From: Bacteroidaceae bacterium
GTDB taxonomy: Bacteria > Bacteroidota > Bacteroidia > Bacteroidales > Bacteroidaceae
Length of the DNA: 64,000 bases
Reading direction: 5' to 3'
Assembly: GCA_017560125.1 (NCBI GenBank)
Contig: JAFYOS010000004.1
Location: 104,977 to 168,976, forward strand
Both the position numbers and the translations under genes were made by a program. Positions within the stretch are counted from its first letter, which is position 1, and each line of letters starts with the position of its first letter. Below, piece by piece: positions 8,598-16,023 of this stretch. Under the pieces are notes generated by a model. The model made no database searches and was not told the DNA's origin. It was given only the letters and a program-made list of their open reading frames with translations.

Positions 8598-8946
8598 GGG
8601 TACTGTTTTGATTGAAAAATATTTTACAGAATCGGCTCACAAAAACATTACGGAACAAGGCTTTCCTTTTATAATATACGTACAATGCCAGCAATAGCGT
8701 GGCTACTCCAACGGAAAAGGCTGCAAGCAACAAGCCTATGTATTGTGCAATCACCAGCATGAGTGCGGTAAACAGAAACTGGGCCGAGATAAATAGCAAA
8801 AAAAAGATAATGGCAATTGAGAATATATCGCTTGACAATTGCGATATATTCTCGACTGCTTGAAGCTTTATGGAATCAATCTTCAGCTCGGCATATTTGC
8901 GTACGTCGTGAAGAAGATTCTCGAATTTTTCTCCGAATTCCACCAT
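8581..8946 (-). CDS. Holin-X-type phage-holin-family membrane protein
   Basis: The 121-residue protein has an N-terminal amphipathic helix (about residues 1-35) and two transmembrane helices (about 42-68, SIAIIFFLLFISAQFLFTAL, and 72-94), then a basic tail. This is the layout of the phage-holin-family/holin superfamily 3 proteins found in YtxH operons across Bacteroidota; these are chromosomal envelope proteins, not phage lysis genes. It sits three bases after the ytxH-like gene. Confidence 0.75.
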   Translation of the reverse strand: MVEFGEKFENLLHDVRKYAELKIDSIKLQAVENISQLSSDIFSIAIIFFLLFISAQFLFTALMLVIAQYIGLLLAAFSVGVATLLLALYVYYKRKALFRNVFVSRFCKIFFNQNSTHDEAE

Positions 8947-8949
8947 TGG

Positions 8950-9177
8950 TTACTCCTCGATAGTTATAACCTCCGCTTCACTCTGCATCTTGCCATGTTT
9001 GGCCTGATGTTTTTTCAAAGCCTCCTCCACAGCATCGCCTACGCATCTTTTCATGTCCTCCATCTTGCGTCTGAAATTCACGCACGCCTCTTCGCCCGAT
9101 TTCGGAGCCAACATCATCATGGCAACACCGGCAACCAATACGCCACCGCCGAACGCCAACAAATAACCTAATTTCAT
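8950..9177 (-). CDS. YtxH-domain protein
   Basis: The 75-residue protein has one transmembrane helix (YLLAFGGGVLVAGVAMMML) immediately followed by the APKSGEE motif of YtxH proteins, then a charged helix. YtxH proteins are small envelope proteins associated with stress. The ATG at 9177 was chosen over a TTG three codons upstream. It is the first gene of a three-gene operon with a holin-like membrane protein and a small unknown. Confidence 0.8.
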   Translation of the reverse strand: MKLGYLLAFGGGVLVAGVAMMMLAPKSGEEACVNFRRKMEDMKRCVGDAVEEALKKHQAKHGKMQSEAEVITIEE

Positions 9178-9283
9178 AACATACAATTTTATTAATGGTT
9201 AAACACTATGTGTACATAACACCTATATTTATCTATCTTCGTACAAGATAGGATGTTCTCCGTGGAAGAAAATTGCAATAATC

Positions 9284-9316
9284 TTGTTTTTCTTCGCTCG
9301 GCTTTCACTATCTTTG
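9284..9316 (+). promoter_or_regulatory. Promoter of the lipoprotein-rsmG-hydrolase operon
   Basis: TATCTTTG (9309-9316) is a good -7 element; the nearest TTG (9284-9286) is 22 bases upstream, slightly longer than usual. The start codon at 9401 leaves a leader of roughly 80 bases. Confidence 0.5.
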
Positions 9317-9400
9317 CAATGTGAAAATACGGTGCATTGCATTGCAGCAGTATGCAGATAGAACGTGTTGCACAAAAGCTAATATTACAACAAACTACTT

Positions 9401-10198
9401 ATGAAAAAGTGCGCTACATATCTGTTTTTTTCTTTGATGTTTCTTCTTGCCTCGTGTGGCGGAAGCAACAGCGCATCGACCGAGAAAAACAGCGATACAT
9501 TTGTGCTTGAAACAATCAAGAATGTATGTCTGCTCGACAGCTCTAGCAGCAATTCGCCCAAGTACGAGTGCAACATTGCAATACATGTAATGAAGTCCGA
9601 TGACAAGGCTCGTCAGGACAAGGTGAACAGCTCCATCCTATATACCATATTCGGTTTCGAGGGTAGCAACATACAGGTTGCGATAGATTCGTTTATCGAC
9701 ATCATGCACAGCGAATATCGCGACATTCGTCCCGAGTATCTGAACGAAAAGCATATAAACGAGAATCCCCCCTACTTCAATTTCAATTACGATATTGAAA
9801 CCAGCGTCTCGTATGGTCGCGGCGGAGCAATAAACTACGGCGTCTATTGTAAATCGAGCAACGGCACTTCGACGGTAAATACCATTTACACGCACATCAA
9901 TTACAATCCCGCAACGGGCGACGAAATAAAGCTGTGCGACGTATTCAAAGATAACATCGAGGAGTATCTTTGCAGCAGGCTCACCGATGCATTGGCCGAC
10001 AAGATTGGAGCCGGCAGCAGAAAAGAGATTAAGGAGAAAGGCTATCTTCTCTTTAACGATATATACCCCACCGAGAACTTCATCCTGAAAGAAGACAGCA
10101 TTGTATTTGTGTTCAACAACTACGATATCTCGTCATACACACAGGGATGCACATCGTTGGGCTTTTCATACGAAGAATTATCAGACATTTTGAAATAA
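9401..10198 (+). CDS. DUF4163/DUF3298 (RsiV-like fold) lipoprotein
   Basis: The 265-residue lipoprotein has the lipobox LLASC (Cys19). The body has the arrangement of DUF4163 followed by DUF3298: an N-terminal beta half (CNIAIHVMKSDD..., INYGVYCKSSNGTSTVNTIYTHINYNPATGDEIKLCDVF) and a C-terminal half ending in FILKEDSIVFVFNNYDISSY. The phrase Y-NPATGDEIKLCDVF is typical. The same fold occurs in the anti-sigma factor RsiV and in peptidoglycan-binding proteins. It overlaps rsmG by one base. Role unknown. Confidence 0.8.
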   Translation: MKKCATYLFFSLMFLLASCGGSNSASTEKNSDTFVLETIKNVCLLDSSSSNSPKYECNIAIHVMKSDDKARQDKVNSSILYTIFGFEGSNIQVAIDSFIDIMHSEYRDIRPEYLNEKHINENPPYFNFNYDIETSVSYGRGGAINYGVYCKSSNGTSTVNTIYTHINYNPATGDEIKLCDVFKDNIEEYLCSRLTDALADKIGAGSRKEIKEKGYLLFNDIYPTENFILKEDSIVFVFNNYDISSYTQGCTSLGFSYEELSDILK

Positions 10199-10824
10199 TG
10201 GAAAAAATAGTAAAATACTTCCCGAACCTCAGCGACAAGCAGAAAGAGCAGTTCGAAGCATTGTACAATCTTTACTACGATTGGAACAGTAAGATAAATG
10301 TAATTTCGCGCAAGGATATAGAGTACCTTTATCTCCATCACGTGTTACACTCGTTGGGCATCGCCAAAATGATAAATTTCAGAGATGGCACCACTGTGAT
10401 GGATTTTGGTTGCGGAGGCGGTTTCCCCGGAGTGCCCTTGGCTATATTGTTCCCTAACGTGAAATTCCACCTGGTCGATAGCATCGGCAAGAAGGTGCGC
10501 GTGGCAAGAGAAATTTCCGAGGCGATAGGTTTGCAGAACATCACATTCGAGCATGCTCGCGGCGAGGAGGTCAAGACAAAATTCAATTTCGTTGTCAGCC
10601 GTGCGGTGATGCCGCTAAGCGACCTTATGAAAATTTGTCGCAAGAATGTGAACAAAGAGCAGCACAACGCCCTGCCCAATGGTATAATATGCCTGAAGGG
10701 TGGCGACCTGCAAGCCGAGCTGCAACCTTTTAAGAACTGCGTAGATACGATTGACCTCAGCAACTATTTCGAAGAGGAGTTCTTCAAGGGTAAAAAAGTT
10801 GTTTATGTACCTGTTAACGGATAG
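10198..10824 (+). CDS. rsmG: 16S rRNA (guanine527-N7)-methyltransferase
   Basis: RsmG methylates G527 of 16S rRNA using S-adenosylmethionine. The 208-residue protein carries the SAM motif VMDFGCGGGFPGVPLAI near residue 62, HLVDSIGKKVRVAREI, and the FVVSRAVMPLSDL segment. The ATG at 10198 overlaps the stop codon of the upstream lipoprotein (TAATG); an in-frame ATG 51 bases upstream would lie inside that gene. A hydrolase gene follows after three bases. Confidence 0.95.
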   Translation: MEKIVKYFPNLSDKQKEQFEALYNLYYDWNSKINVISRKDIEYLYLHHVLHSLGIAKMINFRDGTTVMDFGCGGGFPGVPLAILFPNVKFHLVDSIGKKVRVAREISEAIGLQNITFEHARGEEVKTKFNFVVSRAVMPLSDLMKICRKNVNKEQHNALPNGIICLKGGDLQAELQPFKNCVDTIDLSNYFEEEFFKGKKVVYVPVNG

Positions 10825-10827
10825 AAA

Positions 10828-11466
10828 ATGAATCTGAAGACATTTGTATTTAATCCGGTCGATGTCAATTGCTATCTCCTGTGGGACGAAAGCAAAGAGG
10901 CGGTTGTAATAGACCCGGCTGTGCTGTTCGACGACGAAAAGGCTCAGCTGAAAGCCTTCATCGAGCAGAACGGACTGATATTGAAGCATGCGCTGAATAC
11001 CCATCTTCATTTCGACCACATCTTCGGCAACCCCTTCATCGAAAAGGAGTTCGGCATTGCATGTGAGGCCAACGACAGCGACTGGCCTTGGGCCGAAACT
11101 ATAGCTGAGCGCGTGGCCCGCTTCGGCTTGCGCTACCAAGAGAAGATACCTGCACTTGGACGTGTTTTGCACGATGGCGATGTAATTACCTTCGGCAACC
11201 AGACGCTCGAGGCTATACATGTACCCGGACATTCACCCGGCAGCCTTGCATATTATCTGCGCAGCGAGAATATGCTGTTTTCGGGCGATGCGCTTTTTCA
11301 GGGCAGCATAGGTCGCACCGATTTTGCCGACGCTGATTTCGATACGCTTATAACCTCCATAAAAGAGAAGCTCTTTACACTGCCCGACGAAACGGTGGTC
11401 TATCCCGGACACGCCGGTACCACTACCATCGGATTCGAAAAACAGTACAACAGGTTTCTGAAATAA
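10828..11466 (+). CDS. Metallo-beta-lactamase-fold hydrolase, glyoxalase II-like
   Basis: The 212-residue cytoplasmic hydrolase has the metal-binding motif NTHLHFDHIFGNP (residues 52-64), a third His at HVPGHSPGS and an Asp at FSGDALFQGSIGRTDF, with the final His at YPGHAGTT. The layout matches the glyoxalase II-like group that hydrolyses thioesters or persulfides, though the exact substrate cannot be told. It is the third gene of the lipoprotein-rsmG operon. Confidence 0.88.
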   Translation: MNLKTFVFNPVDVNCYLLWDESKEAVVIDPAVLFDDEKAQLKAFIEQNGLILKHALNTHLHFDHIFGNPFIEKEFGIACEANDSDWPWAETIAERVARFGLRYQEKIPALGRVLHDGDVITFGNQTLEAIHVPGHSPGSLAYYLRSENMLFSGDALFQGSIGRTDFADADFDTLITSIKEKLFTLPDETVVYPGHAGTTTIGFEKQYNRFLK

Positions 11467-11478
11467 TGGTAACAATAA

Positions 11479-11518
11479 AAGCGGGTGCATCGATATATTC
11501 AGTTCGATGCACCCGCTT
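11479..11518. terminator. Bidirectional terminator between hydrolase and TlpA-like genes
   Basis: A perfect 15-pair stem (11479-11493 with 11504-11518) around a 10-base loop separates convergent genes; TTAATTTATTT follows on the plus strand. Confidence 0.85.
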
Positions 11519-11543
11519 AATTTATTTGCAATGACAGTCGTGG

Positions 11544-12635
11544 TTATTTTACTATTGAATTCAAATATCCGTTCAGCTCGGATGGCTTGATATTTCTGCG
11601 CAGAATGAAGCCGTCGGCGTCGAAGACGATAATATAGGGATAGCTGTTTATGCCGTAAGAGAAAATGGCTTTGCTGCCCCATCCCATGAAATCGGACATC
11701 TGTTCCCACTGCATATTATTTCTTTTTACAGCAGTTTTCAGTGCTTCGGGATTGTTCTCTATGGCAAATCCCACGAACTGCACCTTGTCGCTATAGGCCT
11801 CGTAGGCACTTTTAATGGCGCTAATATCCCTTGCGAGATTACGGCTTTGTGTGCTCCATATGTTCAGTACGGCAATCTTACCCTTGCCCACATAATGTGA
11901 CAGGCGCACCGCTCTTTTGTCGGTCGATAATGCGCCGAAATCGGTAAATCGTTTACCTTCGCTTGTAGCCACTTTGTTGTGGAATGTACGCTCTATGTGT
12001 CGCACAAGTGTGTCGCTCTTGTTCTCGAGCGGCATGCGTGCAATGAATCGTGCGCCCTTTTCGGGGTCAATCAGATCGTAGTTTTTCGAAAGGATATAGT
12101 TCGAAACAGGGTTGTCGATATTCTTTTCAAGAAAACGGGTAATATACTCCTCGCGTGCAACGCTCAGCACTTTCATCGCCTTCTCGGCCTCTTCGATAGC
12201 TTTCTGCGAGAGGGTTTCATCTATGTTGCGCGAATAGTAGCGCTTGAACATGGAGTCCAATATATCTATCGAGTCGCGATACTCCTGCAAACGTGTGTTC
12301 AGGAATGTTCCTGACACCACCGAACGCAGGGCGTTTATATTGAGCTCTATGTCACCGGGTTCAACATACAATTCGGCTTTCGATTTAATCTTGTTATTTA
12401 CAATGGTGGTCAGATAGCATAGTCTGCCACGGTCGATGTAGCCGTTGATTGTGAATGTGCCGTTCTTCACTGCATCGCCGGCAACCTTATAGGGGCGTCC
12501 GTTCTCTATATATTGCAGATGCACGGAGTCGCCACACTCGACACCCTGTTCGATGGTGCCTGACAATGTGAAATTGCTTCTTTCGCACGATAGTAATATA
12601 ACAGATGCAAGTATCAGTAATAAATAGTTCTTCAT
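11544..12635 (-). CDS. DUF4369/thioredoxin-fold lipoprotein lacking the CXXC motif
   Basis: The 363-residue exported lipoprotein (lipobox VILLSC, Cys17) has an N-terminal DUF4369 beta domain (about 22-110), a helical linker and a C-terminal AhpC/TlpA-like thioredoxin domain (about 225-363). In active relatives the domain holds W-C-x-x-C after NFWA; here the segment is LNIWSTQSRN (near residues 258-267), so both redox Cys are gone, while the cis-Pro strand NSYPYIIVFD and GFILRR end are kept. It is probably redox-dead and may bind a ligand or partner. The start at 12635 gives the proper signal peptide. It follows the S24 regulator by 10 bases, so the two are probably one operon. Confidence 0.85.
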   Translation of the reverse strand: MKNYLLLILASVILLSCERSNFTLSGTIEQGVECGDSVHLQYIENGRPYKVAGDAVKNGTFTINGYIDRGRLCYLTTIVNNKIKSKAELYVEPGDIELNINALRSVVSGTFLNTRLQEYRDSIDILDSMFKRYYSRNIDETLSQKAIEEAEKAMKVLSVAREEYITRFLEKNIDNPVSNYILSKNYDLIDPEKGARFIARMPLENKSDTLVRHIERTFHNKVATSEGKRFTDFGALSTDKRAVRLSHYVGKGKIAVLNIWSTQSRNLARDISAIKSAYEAYSDKVQFVGFAIENNPEALKTAVKRNNMQWEQMSDFMGWGSKAIFSYGINSYPYIIVFDADGFILRRNIKPSELNGYLNSIVK

Positions 12636-12645
12636 GATGATGTTT

Positions 12646-13278
12646 TTATACATTTGAAATTCGTGTGACTACATTAAACATAGCCAAAATGTCCTCCTTT
12701 TTTATGGTGAACGGCGGAAAATTCGGCGATATGCACCAAACGAGAGTGTTGTCGGTTTCGTGTGGCATGCAATGCTTTATCATTCTCTCGTTGTGCGTTA
12801 CAATCATATAGGTTTTGGATAATTCTATGTTATCGATGCTCTCCATGCGATTGACGCCCACAATGTCGCCCTCGTTTATTTCGGGCTCCATGGATGAACC
12901 TTTTACAGGAAAGAAAAACTGTGCTTTGACGCCGGGAATACCTATATAAGTGTCGGGCAACTCTTGCAAATCGCTGAACATACCCATATCACCGGCTGTT
13001 ACCGGCAGATTGGCATAATAGGGCGATATTTCGACAGCGTCGGCAATAGCAGACGACTGCGATTTATACATTTCGCCCTCGCCACCAAGTAGCCAGTCGA
13101 GCGACACTGCCGGGAAATTTTTATATACGGCGCAAATGAGCTCGGTAGATACACTACCCTGCTCGTTCAATTGACGGTTGAGTGTGCGTTGGGGCATTTC
13201 GAATATTTTGCTTGCCCTGTTTACACTCAAAGCATTGTCGTCAAGTATCTGCAATATGCGTTCCTTAATTTTATTCAT
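12646..13278 (-). CDS. CI/LexA-like repressor (HTH plus S24 peptidase domain)
   Basis: The 210-residue regulator has an N-terminal helix-turn-helix (about 1-60: SVNRASKIFEMPQRTLNRQL, DWLLGGEGEM) and a C-terminal S24 domain (about 90-205). The nucleophile is in KGSSMEPEINEGDIVG (Ser129 before Met) and a Lys at THNERMIKH (Lys168) could be the base of the Ser-Lys dyad. A possible Ala-Gly cleavage bond is A95-G96. This is the architecture of phage CI repressors that self-cleave after DNA damage. The ATG at 13278 was chosen over an upstream TTG. It lies next to the phage-head island, but several Bacteroidota chromosomes carry such regulators outside prophages. Confidence 0.88.
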   Translation of the reverse strand: MNKIKERILQILDDNALSVNRASKIFEMPQRTLNRQLNEQGSVSTELICAVYKNFPAVSLDWLLGGEGEMYKSQSSAIADAVEISPYYANLPVTAGDMGMFSDLQELPDTYIGIPGVKAQFFFPVKGSSMEPEINEGDIVGVNRMESIDNIELSKTYMIVTHNERMIKHCMPHETDNTLVWCISPNFPPFTIKKEDILAMFNVVTRISNV

Positions 13279-13372
13279 CAATCAACGTGTAGCGAATTAC
13301 GCATTCAACACATTGTTATTCATTGTATTATTCGGGTTGTAAATAAATATTATTATTTAGAATAATTACAAA

Positions 13373-13388
13373 TAGCCAACTTTGGCTA
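13373..13388. promoter_or_regulatory. Candidate operator in the divergent S24-regulator region
   Basis: A perfect inverted repeat TAGCCAA-CT-TTGGCTA lies in the 259-base region between the S24 regulator (minus) and the 126-residue gene (plus). Its size and symmetry fit a dimeric repressor operator. Two -7 elements for the plus-strand gene are nearby: TATATTTG at 13420-13427 and TACATTTG at 13473-13480. Binding by the adjacent regulator is an inference. Confidence 0.4.
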
Positions 13389-13537
13389 ACAAATGCGTAC
13401 AAATTCTTAATTTCGGAATTATATTTGTAAACGAAATGTCGATTCCGCAACACATACAATTCGATTGCCTATTACATTTGCACAAACTTAATATAAAAAG
13501 AGATAACGACAAAAGAATAAAAAATATATTTTAGACT

Positions 13538-13918
13538 ATGATTAAAGAAAAAGAACTGGCTAAGAAGGCATCGCCCTTAGAAAGACTTGTCGAAAAGAGC
13601 TTGGAGTGGTACGAATATCTGCGTAATGCGCTGTTCCGCAGGAGCGAAGCGTGGTGCAGCCATTTGGTTGAGTACTATTGCGTGCACAAAAGTTTCGCTG
13701 AAGAAAATTTCGTAAAGGAATTTCTCGAGGATAGAAAAACTATCCTGAAACGCAATCACCACCGTATGGTTATAAATATTATACCCGACGACAGCGATTC
13801 GACCATCGTCGGCAAGGTGCTGTTGTACAATAAGGATAGATATATTCACGAAGCAACGTTGCGAATAAGGGAACCTTTCACTGGAAACAATATAATCTTC
13901 TGGTGTTTCGAAAAATAG
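13538..13918 (+). CDS. Hypothetical protein beside the phage-like island
   Basis: A 126-residue protein of unrecognised family, transcribed away from the S24 regulator. The first 70 residues look helical and charged (KELAKKASPLERLVEKSLEWYEYL), the rest is beta-rich (MVINIIPDDSD, KVLLYNKDRYIHEATLRI, NIIFWCFEK). A -7 element TACATTTG ends 57 bases before the start. A strong bidirectional hairpin follows. Its position suggests control by the S24 regulator, but no function can be assigned. Confidence 0.6.
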   Translation: MIKEKELAKKASPLERLVEKSLEWYEYLRNALFRRSEAWCSHLVEYYCVHKSFAEENFVKEFLEDRKTILKRNHHRMVINIIPDDSDSTIVGKVLLYNKDRYIHEATLRIREPFTGNNIIFWCFEK

Positions 13919-13933
13919 TATATGACAATAAAG

Positions 13934-13970
13934 AATCGTGGTGACATTTCTATATGATGTCACCACGATT
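13934..13970. terminator. Bidirectional terminator at the left end of the phage-head island
   Basis: A perfect 14-pair stem (13934-13947 with 13957-13970) around a 9-base loop lies between two convergent genes, ending both the 126-residue gene and the minus-strand phage operon. Confidence 0.85.
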
Positions 13971-13999
13971 TCTATATACCCGCTTTGCAATCATATGCG

Positions 14000-14410
14000 C
14001 TAGGGTTTCTTCGTTCTGTACAAAATTTCGGTTATTGCGTTCGCAGTGCTGGTGTTCAACGAACGCAGCAACATGGCCGAATCGGGCTTCACGTTGTCGA
14101 GCCATCGTGCAGTGAGCGACATGGTCACATGGCTCGTTGCAAGCTGTTGCAGGGTATCTCCATACGAAGTGTCGCGATTTGATGGCAATGTGAGCGTAAA
14201 CAGTGCATTGCCGTCGCTCATTTCCATGGTGCCATACGGTACAAACAGTTGCAGTAGCTCGCCCAGCGATGCTTTCCACAGTGGTTCTACCCTATCGGCA
14301 TCGTCCTCGCTATACACGATGTTTTCATCCTTGTCGTTCTTCAGTGCAAGCAATGCGGTCTGACGATGCAGCTCGTCGATGACGCTCTTTTTCTCTATTT
14401 TTATATTCAT
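14000..14410 (-). CDS. Hypothetical protein, last gene of minus-strand phage-like operon
   Basis: A 136-residue protein without a recognised family. It has a charged helical N-terminus (NIKIEKKSVIDELHRQTALLALK), an acidic middle and the phrase GTMEMSDGNALFTLTLPSNRD. A hairpin at 14442-14478 separates it from the other phage-like genes, so it may have its own transcript. Its place at the end of the capsid operon suggests a virion or assembly role; this is inference only. Confidence 0.6.
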   Translation of the reverse strand: MNIKIEKKSVIDELHRQTALLALKNDKDENIVYSEDDADRVEPLWKASLGELLQLFVPYGTMEMSDGNALFTLTLPSNRDTSYGDTLQQLATSHVTMSLTARWLDNVKPDSAMLLRSLNTSTANAITEILYRTKKP

Positions 14411-14441
14411 ACATATAATTTATTAATGATATCAATTACAA

Positions 14442-14478
14442 GAATGCAGATGCACAACATGGCGGCGCATCTGCATTC
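14442..14478 (-). terminator. Hairpin within the minus-strand phage-like operon
   Basis: A perfect 12-pair stem (14442-14453 with 14467-14478) around a 13-base loop lies between the 93-residue and 136-residue genes. On the minus strand it is followed by an AT-rich but not T-only stretch, so it may be a terminator or an mRNA-processing hairpin. Apart from it, 14411-14569 holds no gene. Confidence 0.55.
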
Positions 14479-14569
14479 CATGAACTATTATGCACACACA
14501 CAGGCCAAGCAACCTATTTTAGCTATGAGTGATTCGAGGGCTCTCAATGGCGCGGTGCATAATGCTTTG

Positions 14570-14851
14570 CTACGATTCCATCACCTTGACGAGGGTAAAT
14601 TCGCTACGGCTCTGAAGTTTCATGCATTGGCCTTTCATTACACCAATCATGGTAACCTCGCACTTTTTCTCGTCCGCACCGAAATCGTCGTGAAAAATAT
14701 ACTCCTCCTCGCCGTCGATGCTCACAAGCACCTCCACCGGGAAGGGGCCCGTTTTGTGCACGCGCACTCTGATATCACCACCCCCTCCGATGATGGGTTC
14801 GGTAATCCATCGGTTTTCTGTTTTTTCGTACTGAATATTTTTCAATGACAT
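14570..14851 (-). CDS. Small hypothetical phage-like protein
   Basis: The 93-residue protein follows the adaptor-like gene by eight bases. It is beta-rich and acidic, with GGGGDIRVRVHKTGPFPVEVLVSIDGEEEY in the middle, a pattern seen in small structural or decoration proteins of phages. No family was recognised; a virion role is suggested only by the operon. Confidence 0.6.
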   Translation of the reverse strand: MSLKNIQYEKTENRWITEPIIGGGGDIRVRVHKTGPFPVEVLVSIDGEEEYIFHDDFGADEKKCEVTMIGVMKGQCMKLQSRSEFTLVKVMES

Positions 14852-14859
14852 GGTATTTT

Positions 14860-15495
14860 CTATTTGCTATTGTTACATAAAGCCGAGGCGACACCTTGGA
14901 ACACATTTGCCGCATCGTATTTTTCGTAAACATTACACAAGAGCGCCGCACACTGATAAGCCACAGCCTTAATGAGCCTTTCGTCGTTGCAATTCAACCC
15001 CGTAGATGCATTGTAGCGGCCTTCGTAGCTAAGCTGCTCGACGCTGGGCAGGTCGGAAACGTTTACCGGGTATAGCGTCAGCCGCAAATTGTTCGAAGCA
15101 TCCACGCCCTCTATGGCAACAGGTGAGCTGCTGCCGGCACGCATATACTTATTGCACTGCAATGCCTCGCCTACACTTCCCTGATGATAGCAGTCGGTTA
15201 CCCCTCTTTTCCATTCCGCGAGCTTTACAAAAACAAGCCTCACGTAATCGTCGGGAAGAGCAATCGTGCCACTACCCGAGCCGTTTGGGGCGATAGTTGC
15301 GTGGTTCATGCTCTTGCCGTTGACCACGCCCTGCTGTCTGTTCATCTGAACAAGCAATACTGCCTCGGGCAACAACGCCGTAATGTGGTTATCGAGCTGC
15401 AACGTATCGTCTGTTATCAGCGACACACTGCTGTCGCTTGCCGGCTCGTTGAGCAGCGTGCGCACCTTGCTTACAAGCTCAGCTTCGCTTATCAT
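14860..15495 (-). CDS. Phage adaptor/neck-like protein
   Basis: The 211-residue protein starts with a helical segment (ISEAELVSKVRTLLNEP), has a central beta region (GSGTIALPDDYVRLVFVKL) and ends in long helices (ERLIKAVAYQCAALLCNVYEKYDAANVFQGV). This order, two helical ends around a beta insertion, resembles head-tail adaptor proteins of tailed phages. It overlaps the upstream gene by four bases (ATGA). The call is by layout and neighbours, not by a catalytic motif. Confidence 0.6.
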   Translation of the reverse strand: MISEAELVSKVRTLLNEPASDSSVSLITDDTLQLDNHITALLPEAVLLVQMNRQQGVVNGKSMNHATIAPNGSGSGTIALPDDYVRLVFVKLAEWKRGVTDCYHQGSVGEALQCNKYMRAGSSSPVAIEGVDASNNLRLTLYPVNVSDLPSVEQLSYEGRYNASTGLNCNDERLIKAVAYQCAALLCNVYEKYDAANVFQGVASALCNNSK

Positions 15496-15923
15496 AGCCA
15501 GTTAGGAAATAGAATTCCACACTCGGCCGCCTTGGCGCGTATGGCATTCTTGTTCTGCAATTCGGAGAGGGGGATGCTATAGGGCTCGCTCATAAGCACA
15601 GTGCGTGCCTGCTGCACGTTGGTGACCTCGGTATATGTATTGCCACTGTCGGCTGTAGCGCCTTTTATCGATAGCTCGGCATTATCCTTCTCCTCGGATA
15701 TCTGCTCGCTGTTTCCGATGGTTATTTCGCCACGACGGAACTGCTCGCTATCCTCTATAGCCTTCTGATAAAGGGGGTTGTCGGTTGTGTAGAATGCGGG
15801 CATCATTCCGGCCGAATTTATTGCGCCACCGGTGAAATCGACACGAAGCAACGCCTTGCCCACTCTGAAATAACAGCTTCTCTCTATCTGTCCTTTTATT
15901 TCGTATGTTACTCTTTTTTTCAT
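15492..15923 (-). CDS. Phage-like structural protein following the capsid gene
   Basis: The 143-residue protein lies just after the capsid-like gene, separated by a hairpin. The N-terminal half is beta-rich (VTYEIKGQIERSCYFRVGKALLRVDFTGG), followed by YTTDNPLYQKAIEDSEQFRRGEI, a phrase resembling proteins that hold a value-out-of-range or edge segment in phage heads; the C-terminal 40 residues are helical (LSELQNKNAIRAKAAECGI). It may be a head-completion or decoration protein. Function is inferred from position. Confidence 0.6.
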   Translation of the reverse strand: MKKRVTYEIKGQIERSCYFRVGKALLRVDFTGGAINSAGMMPAFYTTDNPLYQKAIEDSEQFRRGEITIGNSEQISEEKDNAELSIKGATADSGNTYTEVTNVQQARTVLMSEPYSIPLSELQNKNAIRAKAAECGILFPNWL

Positions 15924-15943
15924 GACTACATAATTTTAAGACG

Positions 15944-15992
15944 ACACCGCAGCCCGAACAAGTATCGTTCTTGCGAAAGCAGGCTGCGGTGT
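15944..15992 (-). terminator. Hairpin directly after the capsid-like gene
   Basis: An 11-pair perfect stem (15944-15954 with 15982-15992) around a 27-base loop lies between the capsid-like gene and the next gene of the operon. No T run follows, so it more likely protects or processes the capsid mRNA, or attenuates read-through, than ends transcription completely. Confidence 0.55.
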
Positions 15993-16023
15993 GACATCAA
16001 TTTATAAAATAATTGGTGAATTA

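Noticed and set aside
8581-8946. Holin-like gene as part of a phage lysis cassette
   Set aside because: It is in a YtxH operon typical of Bacteroidota chromosomes, with no endolysin, and lies 5 kb outside the phage-like island.
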